Assembly (NCBI GenBank): GCA_024697625.1 | Contig: JAILFJ010000030.1 | Location: 1 to 45,106, forward strand | Length of the DNA stretch: 45,106 nucleotides | Origin: Oscillospiraceae bacterium | Lineage (GTDB): Bacteria > Bacillota > Clostridia > Oscillospirales > Oscillospiraceae | Direction of reading: 5' to 3' | In this document: one piece after another, positions 1-8,006 of the stretch | How the letters are laid out: each line of letters opens with the position of its first letter | Position numbering within the stretch: position 1 is the stretch's first letter | Notes under the pieces: model-generated | What the model was told of the DNA's origin: nothing | The model's database searches: none | Seen by the model: the letters and a program-made list of their open reading frames with translations, nothing else | Made by a program: the position numbers and the translations under genes

Positions 1-129
1 TTCTTCAAATTGATGCCATGGAATAAGCTTTGCCAGCTTTACCCATTCATTATCCGGGTCTAAAACAATCCCGCCGAAATACTCCGGCTCATCCAACAGA
101 TTGATCTGATTCAGGTGACGCTTGTACAT
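1..129 (-). pseudogene. IS1182/IS5-like transposase, N-terminal part (runs off the window)
   Basis: Reading leftwards from an ATG at 129, 43 codons are open to the window edge. They begin MYKRHLNQINLLDEPEYFGG and continue with a DPDNEWVKLAKLIPW stretch. This is the typical N-terminus of IS1182-type DDE transposases of Clostridia, whose first domain opens with a 'W..L..LIPW..FE' segment. A small inverted repeat (GTGCAAG at 143-149, CTTGCAC at 176-182) lies just upstream. Whether the gene is intact cannot be seen, because the catalytic part would lie outside the window. It is typed as pseudogene only because it is partial here. Family assignment is from recognition of the N-terminus, not a search. 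Confidence 0.65.
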
Positions 130-467
130 CATTGGCCTCCACGTGCAAGGTTTTTAATGGATATTCGCTCTTTTGCTTGCACCTATTGTACCATGAATCA
201 GCGGAATTGTCCCGTAATTGTTGGCTTTTTAGCTCTTGAAGCAAACACTATTTACTTTTTTATCCCTTGAAGGGGTCTCCGCAGACTCTCTCTGAAACAA
301 TTCAACCCCGCTTTATGGAGACAGCCGGGTAAACAGATAAATATAAAGAAGAAAAACCCTTTGAAACCCTTGATTAGCACCAGAGAACATGTTATAATTC
401 AAATGATTCTGTTATAATTACAGCATAAACAGAACCGGAACGAATGATAACCAAAGGAGGCAATACC
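130..467. other. Intergenic region between transposase and nrfA
   Basis: No gene is visible in these 338 bases. The left part is the upstream region of the transposase, with the 7-bp inverted repeat at 143-149/176-182. A short palindrome CCCTTGAAGGG sits near 265-280. The right part (from about 365) carries the nrfA promoter elements. No clear IS terminal inverted repeat was found, so the right boundary of the insertion element is unknown. Confidence 0.6.
370..418 (+). promoter_or_regulatory. nrfA promoter, with tandem -10 elements
   Basis: TTGATT at 370-375 lies 17 bp before TATAAT at 393-398, which is preceded by TG (extended -10). A second TGTTATAAT, with its hexamer at 413-418, repeats the element 20 bp downstream. 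Two alternative start sites are therefore likely, giving leaders of about 40-60 nt before the nrfA ATG at 468. The pairing with nrfA is inferred from orientation and distance. Confidence 0.6.
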
Positions 468-1703
468 ATGAAGAAGACCCTTTCTGTGACGCTGTTCCTG
501 GTCATGGCGGTCGTTCTCCTTATGGCACTTGCTGTACCGGCCTATGCAGCAGAGCCTGCCAAAAAGGTCGAGACCAATTCCGGAGTCAAGGTCATGCATG
601 CCGCAGACTGGAAGGAAGAATTTCCCAATCAGTACCAGAGCTGGATGATGACCAGCGAGAACGACGGGCTTGACGACTATCTCGAGCAATACCCCATGCT
701 TGTCACCCTGTACGAGGGCTACGGTTTCGCCAAGGATTACAAGGGCGCCCGCGGCCACTTCTACGACATTGAGGACATCGAGGCCACCGGCAGGCCGCAT
801 CCCATGGCCAACTGCTGGACCTGCAAGACCCCCGACTTCACCAACATGGTGAACGAGGAGGGCATCGGGGCCTACATGAAGGACTGGACGGAGGTTCAGG
901 CCCAGATCACCGAGGGCATCAGCTGCTACAACTGCCATGCAAATACCCCGGGCGACATCACCATCACGCACACTTACTGGATTGACGCGGTGGGCGACGA
1001 CTTTGACAGCATCGCGCCGGCAAACCTCGCCTGCGGCCAGTGCCACAACGAGTACTACTTCGAGCCCGAGACGAAGGCGACTACCATCGCACACAGCAGC
1101 CTTGCAGGCATGGCACCCGAGACGATGCTGGCCTACTTTAACGACGGGGCGAACTTCTCCACCGACGAGCCCTTTGCCGACTGGACCAATCCCCGCACGG
1201 GGGTCCGGCAGATCAAGGTTCAGCACCCTGAGTTTGAGACCTTCCTGGGGGCAGGAAGCCCGCACGCGTCCACCTTTACCTGCGCGGACTGCCATATGCC
1301 GACTGTGACAGCCGAGGACGGCAGCACTTATCACAGCCACAACCTTGTGAGTCCGCTGGAGAATGAGGAGCTGCTTGCGAATACCTGCTCGCTCTGCCAC
1401 AAGGATCTTGTGAGTGAGGTACGCGGTGTCCAGGCGGAGATCGAAGACCGCACGAATGCCGTCGGTGCGCAGCTTGTGGATCTTACCGAGATGCTGGCTG
1501 CCGTTGTGGAGAGCGGCAAGTACACGGACGAGCAGCTTGCCGAAGTCCGTCAGCTCGCGCGCGATGCACAGTTCTACTGGGACTTCGTATTCGTTGAGAA
1601 TGCGGAGGGCGTGCATAACCCGAGTCTTACGAGAGACTGCCTGAACCGCGCGGAGAGCATCTGCACGGAAGCGATTACGGCGCTTGAAGCCGTAACGGCC
1701 TGA
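468..1703 (+). CDS. nrfA: Ammonia-forming cytochrome c nitrite reductase (pentaheme NrfA)
   Basis: This is the catalytic subunit that reduces nitrite to ammonium with six electrons outside the membrane. The 411-residue product starts at ATG 468, placed by AAAGGAGG at 453-460 (an upstream in-frame ATG at 444 lacks such a site). It has a signal peptide ending near AYA-AEP. Five heme sites are visible in order: CWTCK (Cys116, Cys119, Lys120; the catalytic heme with lysine ligand), then CYNCH, CGQCH, CADCH and CSLCH. Arg in KGARGHFY, Tyr in NEYYFEPE and His in VQHPEFETF match the known active-site Arg/Tyr/His set. resB and ccsA follow and would attach the hemes. The usual quinol-oxidising partner NrfH is absent beside it, so the electron donor is unclear. 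Length is slightly below the usual 430-480. Function is very secure. Confidence 0.96.
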   Translation: MKKTLSVTLFLVMAVVLLMALAVPAYAAEPAKKVETNSGVKVMHAADWKEEFPNQYQSWMMTSENDGLDDYLEQYPMLVTLYEGYGFAKDYKGARGHFYDIEDIEATGRPHPMANCWTCKTPDFTNMVNEEGIGAYMKDWTEVQAQITEGISCYNCHANTPGDITITHTYWIDAVGDDFDSIAPANLACGQCHNEYYFEPETKATTIAHSSLAGMAPETMLAYFNDGANFSTDEPFADWTNPRTGVRQIKVQHPEFETFLGAGSPHASTFTCADCHMPTVTAEDGSTYHSHNLVSPLENEELLANTCSLCHKDLVSEVRGVQAEIEDRTNAVGAQLVDLTEMLAAVVESGKYTDEQLAEVRQLARDAQFYWDFVFVENAEGVHNPSLTRDCLNRAESICTEAITALEAVTA

Positions 1704-1720
1704 TTTTCCGGATCAAACCG

Positions 1721-1754
1721 AGCTGTCTGCCTTTTCCGGGCAGGCAGCTTTTTT
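1721..1754 (+). terminator. Rho-independent terminator/attenuator after nrfA
   Basis: An 11-bp stem (AGCTGTCTGCC at 1721-1731, GGCAGGCAGCT at 1739-1749, one G-T pair) with a 7-nt loop is followed by TTTTTT. It lies between nrfA and resB. It would let abundant nrfA message accumulate while only part of the transcription continues into the maturation genes. Confidence 0.8.
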
Positions 1755-1772
1755 AACAAAGGGGATGCACGC

Positions 1773-3029
1773 ATGAAAAAACTGTTCCGAACCCTTCGCT
1801 CCATGCGTTTCGGTATTCTTCTGCTGGTTCTGATTGCCCTCTGCTCGGTTGTGGGTACGGTGATTCCGCAGGGGAGAGAAATCAGGTGGTATGCGCAGAA
1901 CTATCCTTCCTTTCACGGGACAATCCTGCTGCTCCGACTTCACCGCGTATTCGAGAGCTGGTACTTTATCACGCTGCTGGTGCTGCTGTGCCTCAACCTC
2001 AGCCTGTGTTCCCTGATCCGCATCCGGAACGTGGTACGCGCAGCTCACGGCGAAACGGAGCGCGCTGCCGGACTGCCGGACACCGTGTTCCTGAACCCGG
2101 AAGGAATGGAGAAACTCCGCGGATATCTGGAGGAGAAGCGATGTCGGAGCGAGAAGCTGGGAGAGATCACGGTCTATCGCAGGCACGGATTCGGGCGTTA
2201 CGGGAGCTTTATCACGCATCTGTCCATCCTGCTTACGGTGGTTTTCGGGGCACTGGCTCTCTACACACCTGTGGTGACGGATCAGAACTGCATGCCGGGC
2301 GAGTCGATCTTCATGTCGGACGGGACAGAAATTCATGTCCAGGACTTTCACATTACGGACGAGACCGGCAGACTGGACTACCAGAGCCATATACAGGTTA
2401 CCCTGCCCAACGGTAGGCGCAGCGAGATTGCGGAGCTCAGAGTCAACCATCCCTTCTCTTTCGGCCCTTATAAGGTTTTCCAGCAGAGTTTCGGCACGGC
2501 AGGTTCGGTCACGGTGACAAATATTGCCACCGGGGGCAAGGATGACTTTGTACTGACCGAGCAGTCGGCGCTGTCCGCGGACGGAATTACAGGCATCGTC
2601 TATGAGATGCTCTATCCTGACTATATCCGCGATCCGAGCGGTAATGTGACATTCATCACGGTGACAGAGGGCAGCTATCCGAATCCCATCTACCAGTTTG
2701 AGGTCATCTCGGACGGAACCTTTACCCCGACGCTGGCAGAACCGGGAGATGAACTGGAGCTTGCCGGGCTGCGATTCCGTTTCAACACGCCGGTGGAGTT
2801 TCCCGGACTGCGGATCAAACAGGTTTCCCAGCTCTTCAATGCTCTGCTGATCGCGTCCTTCACGCTTATGATCGCGGGTCTGTATATCACTTTCTTCTAT
2901 GAGCCTGTACTGGTCAAGACCGACGCAAAAGGCTATGCGGTGGGTGGTCCAAAGCCGGAGCATATGCGCATCGAACTGGGTGAAGCTTTCAGAGACTATG
3001 AACAAAACGCAGAGGAGGAAACAACATGA
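1773..3029 (+). CDS. resB: Cytochrome c biogenesis protein ResB (Ccs1)
   Basis: ResB (Ccs1) is the partner of CcsA in System II cytochrome c maturation, which moves heme across the membrane and joins it to CXXCH/K motifs. The 418-residue protein starts at ATG 1773 with AAAGGGG eight bases before it. It opens with the family-typical 'LFRTLRSMRFGILLLVLIA' membrane start. Further membrane segments lie near residues 65-85 and 150-170, then comes a large external domain and a last transmembrane helix near residues 355-378 before a short cytoplasmic tail. It overlaps ccsA by four bases (ATGA), indicating translational coupling. Position directly after nrfA says its main client is NrfA, whose first heme uses the unusual CXXCK site. 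I see no separate NrfI-type fused lyase. Confidence 0.92.
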   Translation: MKKLFRTLRSMRFGILLLVLIALCSVVGTVIPQGREIRWYAQNYPSFHGTILLLRLHRVFESWYFITLLVLLCLNLSLCSLIRIRNVVRAAHGETERAAGLPDTVFLNPEGMEKLRGYLEEKRCRSEKLGEITVYRRHGFGRYGSFITHLSILLTVVFGALALYTPVVTDQNCMPGESIFMSDGTEIHVQDFHITDETGRLDYQSHIQVTLPNGRRSEIAELRVNHPFSFGPYKVFQQSFGTAGSVTVTNIATGGKDDFVLTEQSALSADGITGIVYEMLYPDYIRDPSGNVTFITVTEGSYPNPIYQFEVISDGTFTPTLAEPGDELELAGLRFRFNTPVEFPGLRIKQVSQLFNALLIASFTLMIAGLYITFFYEPVLVKTDAKGYAVGGPKPEHMRIELGEAFRDYEQNAEEETT

Positions 3030-3814
3030 AAGCACTGTTTTTTGCGGCTTTTGCGATATACGGGGCCGCAGTGATTCTGGAGTTTACGGGTACGGCTTTC
3101 AAGAAAGACCGCCTGCTGAAGGCAGCCTGGTATGTCTTCCTCGCGGCCTTCGCGGTACATCTGGTCTTTATTGTGGCCCGAGGCATTGCGGCAAAACGGC
3201 TGCCGCTGTCAAACCAGTTTGAATTTGCCAATACCTTCGCCTGGGGCGTTGCACTGATGCTGATCGTGATGCGCCCGCGGCTCAGGACCGACTGGCTGTC
3301 TGTCGTGGCCATGCCGGCGACGCTTCTGGTGATGACTTATGCCGCACTTCAGCCAATGGAGATCAAAGATCTGATGCCGGCGCTGCGCAGTGCTTGGTTC
3401 GGTGTCCACATCGGCTCGGCAGTTCTGAGCTATGCCGCATTTGTCATCGCCGGCTGCATCGGACTGCGCTACCTGCTATCTGTGAAAAAGGGAAGCGCTG
3501 ACGAGCGTGCCCTGGCTCAGATGGATTATATCAGCTACCGCATGGTGGCTTTCGGCTTCCTGTTTCTGACCGTGGTCATCCTTTCCGGGGCGATCTGGGC
3601 GGAGCAGGCGTGGTCCGCGTTCTGGACCTGGGACCCGAAGGAAGTCTGGGCGCTCATCACCTGGATTATCTATGCGGTCTATCTGCATCTTCGCCTGCGC
3701 ATGAAGCGCAAGGGCAAGGTGATGGCATGGTTCCTGGTGATTGCGGTGCCGATCGTGTTCTTCACCTTTGCAGGGGTCAACACCCTTATGCACGGCATGC
3801 ACACCTACGGATAA
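3026..3814 (+). CDS. ccsA: Cytochrome c biogenesis protein CcsA (heme handling, WWD family)
   Basis: CcsA is the multi-spanning heme-handling half of the System II synthetase. The 262-residue, largely hydrophobic protein has about eight membrane segments and the tryptophan-rich WWD motif near residues 190-210 (WAEQAWSAFWTWDPKEVW). Conserved histidines include His in VHIGSAVLSYAAF before the motif and HGMHTYG at the very C-terminus. The start overlaps the resB stop. The product is of ordinary length for a stand-alone CcsA, so this is a split, not fused, CcsBA system. The unit nrfA-resB-ccsA ends at a strong hairpin. Confidence in the function is high; that it serves NrfA specifically is inferred from location. 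Confidence 0.93.
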   Translation: MKALFFAAFAIYGAAVILEFTGTAFKKDRLLKAAWYVFLAAFAVHLVFIVARGIAAKRLPLSNQFEFANTFAWGVALMLIVMRPRLRTDWLSVVAMPATLLVMTYAALQPMEIKDLMPALRSAWFGVHIGSAVLSYAAFVIAGCIGLRYLLSVKKGSADERALAQMDYISYRMVAFGFLFLTVVILSGAIWAEQAWSAFWTWDPKEVWALITWIIYAVYLHLRLRMKRKGKVMAWFLVIAVPIVFFTFAGVNTLMHGMHTYG

Positions 3815-3852
3815 TACCGATGATAAGCTGACGGAGAGGAACTGACATGATG

Positions 3853-3887
3853 AACTGCCGTATCAGATGCGCTCTGATACGGCAGTT
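3853..3887. terminator. Strong hairpin between converging ccsA and DUF624 units
   Basis: A perfect 15-bp stem (AACTGCCGTATCAGA at 3853-3867, mirrored at 3873-3887) with a 5-nt loop lies between two converging transcription units. Neither strand has a long T run after it, so it may act as a bidirectional terminator or a 3'-end stabiliser. Confidence 0.65.
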
Positions 3888-3935
3888 TGCTACAGGAACA
3901 GAACTGAGATCTGCCGAAGGGATACCGGACAGAAA

Positions 3936-4553
3936 TCAGTCCTCGCCCTCTTCGTACTTTTCAAAAACCGGTTCGATCAGAAAGGTAGAAAGCCAGGCGA
4001 TAAGGCCGGGAGTGAAGAAAACGGACAGAACATTCCTGAAAAACAGGAGAATCCCACAGCCGAGCAGCACAGCCATCACAGCGGTACGCAGGATGTTGCC
4101 GGGGGCCATCCGGAGCGCGGTCTGCTGGAGGCCGAGGAAACCGAAGCGAAAGCGCGACAGCAGAGGAAAAATCCAGCTCAGGATACCCAGAATACAGTAC
4201 AGAAGCAGAAGCATGAGCATGCTGAAGATACTGACCACCTGTCCGTCCGGCTGAGAGAGGCTCAGCCGGTGATAGAGAAAGACCGGGACAGCTGCGATGG
4301 CTCCCCAGAGCAGCATGGTCAGACCTGCGGTTTTCAGCTCTCGGCGAAAGGTGCCGAAGAAGCGGGAAAACATGCTCCCTTCTCCGCGCCGGATACAATG
4401 GGCAGCCGAATCATAGAGAGCCGTAGATGCAACTCCGGCCGTGAGAACAGGTACGGAACACAGTGCCCAGAGGAGACTCAGCACGACGATATCGCCGGCC
4501 TTGCCGAAGAAGCGCCAGATGCCGGTATCAGGATTGAAGAAGCGTCTGCCCAT
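3936..4553 (-). CDS. DUF624 (YesL-like) membrane protein
   Basis: This is a 205-residue integral membrane protein of the DUF624/YesL family, which often sits beside carbohydrate uptake and degradation genes in Firmicutes; the molecular role is unknown. It begins MGRRFFNPDTGIWRFFGKAGD, the family's typical start, with hydrophobic segments near residues 22-45, 80-95, 105-130, 150-168 and 175-195. The start codon overlaps the stop of the SGNH hydrolase gene, so it is the last gene of the ROK-SGNH-DUF624 operon. The context suggests a link to amino-sugar uptake or envelope adjustment during growth on it. I cannot assign a reaction. Confidence 0.8.
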   Translation of the reverse strand: MGRRFFNPDTGIWRFFGKAGDIVVLSLLWALCSVPVLTAGVASTALYDSAAHCIRRGEGSMFSRFFGTFRRELKTAGLTMLLWGAIAAVPVFLYHRLSLSQPDGQVVSIFSMLMLLLLYCILGILSWIFPLLSRFRFGFLGLQQTALRMAPGNILRTAVMAVLLGCGILLFFRNVLSVFFTPGLIAWLSTFLIEPVFEKYEEGED

Positions 4554-5212
4554 CAGGCGAGCAGCTCAGGGACAAGCTGAGAGAGCTTCTCGGCGAGCTG
4601 GCGATGGCCTTTCCGGCTGAGATGCATACAGTCGAGCTTGTTGAACTCCGCAATACCCTCGGCATCCAGAAAAGCGCAGCCCTGATTGCCGGCAACCTGT
4701 CTGTAATGCCGGGCGAGCTCCTTTGACTTCTGCGGGCAGCCCGCGCCCATGGCTTCGCCCTCCGGACGGAGATAGAGACCTTCTCCGATGTGAGGAGGTG
4801 CGATGATCAGGATATTCGGCCTGCCGTCCCGCCAGGCCATGACGGACTTCGCCTTCATGACGAGGCGCTCCATCCCGATGGAGATGCAGGCGGCGTTGGC
4901 GCCAAGACGCTCCTTGGTGTCGTTGGTGCCCAGCATGATGATCAGCAGATCGACCGGTTCATGGCTCATGAGGCAGGAGTAGATGACATCCAGGCCGGAC
5001 ATACACTCGTGTAGGGGATCCGGAAAAACCGTCGTACGGCCGGAGAGCCCCTCTTCCAGAACAAGATACTCCTCGCCGAGCAGCTTCTGCAGCAGACAGG
5101 TCCAGCGTTCGTCCTCATTGAAGCGGTCCGTTCCGTCTGCGCAGTCGGCGGGGTCTGCGCAGTAGCCATGCGTATTGGAATCGCCGAAGCATACAATATG
5201 TTTTTTCATCAT
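4553..5212 (-). CDS. SGNH/GDSL-family esterase, possible sialate O-acetylesterase
   Basis: A 219-residue cytoplasmic serine hydrolase. It has block I CFGDSNTHG (nucleophile Ser12), a block III-like MLGTNDTKE, and the catalytic Asp194/His197 pair in DCMHLSRKGH. The arylesterase-like GDSN variant and length match small SGNH acyl-esterases. No signal peptide is present. The gene starts nine bases after the ROK kinase gene and overlaps DUF624. In sialic acid loci of gut Firmicutes, such esterases remove O-acetyl groups from sialic acids, so that role is plausible here. The sequence alone supports only esterase activity on an unknown acyl ester. Confidence 0.82.
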   Translation of the reverse strand: MMKKHIVCFGDSNTHGYCADPADCADGTDRFNEDERWTCLLQKLLGEEYLVLEEGLSGRTTVFPDPLHECMSGLDVIYSCLMSHEPVDLLIIMLGTNDTKERLGANAACISIGMERLVMKAKSVMAWRDGRPNILIIAPPHIGEGLYLRPEGEAMGAGCPQKSKELARHYRQVAGNQGCAFLDAEGIAEFNKLDCMHLSRKGHRQLAEKLSQLVPELLA

Positions 5213-5221
5213 CAGCCTCCG

Positions 5222-6610
5222 TCAGTTCTCGGTTGGGAGTTCGGGCAGGGAGGCCGCAACAGCGGACTGACCAACCCTTCGGAATTTTTCGTCGGGGAGC
5301 GCAAGCCGGAGTATGCCGGCAAGCGAGGGGTACTCATCCGCCAGGACGGAACGACAGGTATCCAGAAGTATATCCCCGCCGCGACCGGACATGACGCGCC
5401 CGAGGAGGAGCACGTTCTCGCAGCCGTAGAGCGCGTGATAATACGCGAGTGTATGCGCCAGATAGCAGCCGATGCTCCGATAAACCCGGGCAGCCCGCTC
5501 ATCGCCGGCCTCCATCAGCTTCTGTACTGCCTTGAGCTTCTCGGCGGGCGAAAGCGCGCTGTCCAGCTCGATTCCGGCGAAGGGAGCCAGCTTGATGACG
5601 CTGTCCTGTGAGAAGTACTTGACACCGCAGCCGATGTCGCCGCTCCATTCGTCCACCATCGCGTCCGGATTGGCGTCGACAGGCACAAAGGCAAGCTCGT
5701 TCAGCCAGCCGGTGATGCAACCGTTCCGGTCTACAAATCCGGCGGCCTCGCTGGTCCCCATGGCAATTCCCAGGACATTGTCGGTCTCGAGGCTGATGGC
5801 GCCCGCCAGTGCTGTGACATCGCCGTCGTTGATGACGCTGTAGGGGACATCGCCGAAAGTATCCGTAATGGCACGGATGTAGATATCCTTGACCTTTCTG
5901 TCAAAGAGATCAGGCGGCACCTTCAGAAAAAGCGATGCGTTCATGGTTCGGTTGTCGATATAGATGCCGGCTGAAGAGACGCCGACGGCATCGACCCGCG
6001 GGAGATGCTCCGCGGCAGACTTCAGAGCCGCTGTGATCCCTTCATAGTGATAGTCAGGATCTGAGGCCGTCTTCGGGAACCACACGACCTCCTCCGAATA
6101 AACAGGCTCTCCATTGACGACAGCGGAAACCTTTCGGTCGCTGCCACCCGCGTCAAAACCGATCCGGCAGCCGTCCATATGGCCGCCGATTTTTTTCGGC
6201 TCATCCCGGCTCTCCGGCAGCTGCTCTGCCGGAAGGACCTCGAAGGGGTGTTCGTAGACCCTGGACATGAAATCTGCGTCAAAGGCCTGGCGCCCCTTCG
6301 GGCTGTATATTTCCTTCAGACAGTCACAGATTGCAGAGTCACCGGAGACATAGACCCGGAAACCGCCTTTCATCCACAGAAGAGTCTTAACCAGCCTCTC
6401 TGCATAGTACAGATCCGCCTCCCGCATCTCAGGGGTCCCGTGTATAAACGTATGAACCGAAGCCATCTGCCCTCCCGTGCGCTCCACGGCAATCCCGAGC
6501 GGCTTTTTCGCTCCGGCGAGAAAAGCTTCATTGAAGCGGTGCAGCGGTAAAAAAGCAGGGTCCAGTTCGGGTATGTTCTTCAGACTGACGTCGACTCCGA
6601 ACAGATTCAT
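5222..6610 (-). CDS. ROK-family sugar kinase-like protein with extra N-terminal domain (probable GlcNAc/ManNAc kinase)
   Basis: The 462-residue product has a ROK/ASKHA ATPase core starting near residue 150 with the phosphate loop FDAGGSDRK. It carries an NDGDVTALAG segment around residue 262, where ROK kinases hold the catalytic Asp, and a later MGTSEAAG nucleotide-binding stretch. The first 140 residues form an additional domain that itself begins like an ASKHA fold (FGVDVS). No helix-turn-helix is seen, so it is not a NagC-type repressor. The CXCGXXGCXE zinc motif of many ROK kinases is not visible. It leads the minus-strand operon and diverges from the epimerase gene across shared operators. 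The likely job is phosphorylating GlcNAc or ManNAc after epimerisation. Kinase activity is inferred. Confidence 0.75.
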   Translation of the reverse strand: MNLFGVDVSLKNIPELDPAFLPLHRFNEAFLAGAKKPLGIAVERTGGQMASVHTFIHGTPEMREADLYYAERLVKTLLWMKGGFRVYVSGDSAICDCLKEIYSPKGRQAFDADFMSRVYEHPFEVLPAEQLPESRDEPKKIGGHMDGCRIGFDAGGSDRKVSAVVNGEPVYSEEVVWFPKTASDPDYHYEGITAALKSAAEHLPRVDAVGVSSAGIYIDNRTMNASLFLKVPPDLFDRKVKDIYIRAITDTFGDVPYSVINDGDVTALAGAISLETDNVLGIAMGTSEAAGFVDRNGCITGWLNELAFVPVDANPDAMVDEWSGDIGCGVKYFSQDSVIKLAPFAGIELDSALSPAEKLKAVQKLMEAGDERAARVYRSIGCYLAHTLAYYHALYGCENVLLLGRVMSGRGGDILLDTCRSVLADEYPSLAGILRLALPDEKFRRVGQSAVAASLPELPTEN

Positions 6611-6646
6611 GGCGATGCGCCTCCCGTAGAGATAGTGATGCAGAAA

Positions 6647-6655
6647 TTATAGCAT
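6647..6655 (-). promoter_or_regulatory. Extended -10 promoter of the ROK operon
   Basis: On the minus strand the sequence reads TGCTATAAT, a consensus extended -10, about 40 bases before the ROK ATG at 6610. No good -35 is present, as is common for extended -10 promoters. GGGAGG at 6621-6626 serves as ribosome site. Confidence 0.6.
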
Positions 6656-6681
6656 GTGTTTTTACTCCTGTCATCCGGTTT

Positions 6682-6737
6682 TGAAAAAAATTTCTAAATA
6701 TTTTTGTATTGAAATTATCTTTCAATACTGGTACACT
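6682..6737 (+). promoter_or_regulatory. RpiR-type operators and AGE-rpiR promoter
   Basis: A near-perfect palindrome ATTGAAA-TTATC-TTTCAAT spans 6708-6726 (core TGAAA-N5-TTTCA). A weaker copy, TGAAA-AAAAT-TTCTA, lies at 6682-6696. The TTGAAA of the strong copy (6709-6714) doubles as a -35, 17 bp from TACACT at 6732-6737, about 50 bases before the epimerase ATG. A protein bound here would block the promoter. The same core recurs before the transporter operon. Confidence 0.7.
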
Positions 6738-6788
6738 GTCAGATACAGAAAATCAATAAAAAAGAAACAGGACAGGAGAGAAAGGGAA

Positions 6789-7994
6789 ATGGAGAGAGAA
6801 AAACTGTTGGAAAGCAGAGAATGGATCCGCAAGGAGCTGGACCGCTGTGTGGAGTTCTGGCTGAAGAACGGTATGGATCCTGTGAATGGCGGTGTCTATA
6901 CCTGCCTCGACAGGGAGGGAAAGGTCTTCTCGACGGATAAGAGCGTGTGGATGCAGGGCCGCTGCGGGTGGATCTTCTCGTGGCTGTGCCGGCTCTACGG
7001 TCCGAAGGACGAATGGCTGACAGCGGCGAAGAGCTGCCTGGACTTCATGGAGGCGCACTGTATCAACCGGGAGGCAGGCGACCGCATGTACTTCACGGTG
7101 ACTGCAGACGGAAAACCCCTCCGCCAGCGCAGGTACTGCTTCTCCGAAGCCTTTTACGCGATGGCGAACGCGGAATACTACGGCATCACCGGCGAACGGG
7201 AATGCCTGGAGCGCGCACGGAGGGCCTACGAGCTGTACTGGAACCTGAACCACGGCATGCCGGACCCGACCGGCCTTGGACCGAAGACCATTCCGGAGAC
7301 CCGCACCGGCAGGGCTTTCGGGATCCCGATGATCTATCTGAATGTGACCTCGGTCATGATGCGGGTGGACCCGGAGCACAGAGCGCTGTATGAAGAGCGG
7401 GCGGCATCCTGTGTGGAGGACATCTTCCGCTATCATGTGAAGGATGACCTGGAGTGCGTACTCGAGAACGTGGGACCTGACGGCGAGGCCCGCCTGGATG
7501 TGACCGAAGGCCGCATTGTGAACCCCGGACACGACATTGAAGGCGTGTGGTTCCTGCTGGAGCATGCGAAGCGAACCGGGGATGCGGAGCTCGTCGGGAA
7601 GGCGGAACTGATCTTCAACCGCGCGATCCGCGCAGGCTGGGACGAGGAGTACGGCGGACTGAAATACTTCATCGACTGCCTCGGCAGACCGCCCGAGGCC
7701 TACGAGCATGACATGAAGCTCTGGTGGCCGCATGACGAGATCCTGATCTCCTCGATGATGCTCTACCGTGACACAGGAAAGAAAGAATATCTCGACTGGT
7801 TCTTCAGAACACTGGACTACTGCAAAAAGTATTTCTCCGATCCGGAATACGGTGAGTGGTACGGCTACCTCCGGCGCGACGGGAAGCCGACGGAGCCTTC
7901 CTGCAAGGGCTCGACATTTAAGGGACCCTTCCATCTGCCGAGGATGCTTTCGATGGTGGATATGATGATGGGAGAGTTCCCGGAGCTGAAGTAA
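6789..7994 (+). CDS. N-acylglucosamine 2-epimerase (AGE family)
   Basis: This enzyme interconverts N-acetylmannosamine and N-acetylglucosamine. The 401-residue protein has the (alpha/alpha)6-barrel AGE family signature: an N-terminal ELDRCVEFWLKNGMDPVNGG segment, WMQGRCGWIFS, a NPGHDIEGVWFLLE segment with the conserved His, and KLWWPHDEILIS near the C-terminus. The start at 6789 fits the AGGAGAGAAAGGG purine stretch; the frame is open further upstream but without a site. It is followed 12 bases later by rpiR. An AGE enzyme rather than a small NanE (ManNAc-6-P epimerase) implies epimerisation before phosphorylation, as described for Bacteroides sialic acid use. Related AGE-fold enzymes act on cellobiose or mannose, but neighbours nanA and nagA favour ManNAc. 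Confidence 0.88.
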   Translation: MEREKLLESREWIRKELDRCVEFWLKNGMDPVNGGVYTCLDREGKVFSTDKSVWMQGRCGWIFSWLCRLYGPKDEWLTAAKSCLDFMEAHCINREAGDRMYFTVTADGKPLRQRRYCFSEAFYAMANAEYYGITGERECLERARRAYELYWNLNHGMPDPTGLGPKTIPETRTGRAFGIPMIYLNVTSVMMRVDPEHRALYEERAASCVEDIFRYHVKDDLECVLENVGPDGEARLDVTEGRIVNPGHDIEGVWFLLEHAKRTGDAELVGKAELIFNRAIRAGWDEEYGGLKYFIDCLGRPPEAYEHDMKLWWPHDEILISSMMLYRDTGKKEYLDWFFRTLDYCKKYFSDPEYGEWYGYLRRDGKPTEPSCKGSTFKGPFHLPRMLSMVDMMMGEFPELK

Positions 7995-8006
7995 GGGGGC
8001 GGGATT

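Noticed and set aside
143-182. GTGCAAG/CTTGCAC as an IS terminal inverted repeat
   Set aside because: It is a local 7-bp hairpin upstream of the transposase, not a pair of element ends; it does not match the ends at 27765 and 28390.
399-1616. Long open frame of 405 codons on the minus strand across nrfA
   Set aside because: It is a mirror of the nrfA coding strand; no ribosome site or recognisable domain, while nrfA has five heme motifs.
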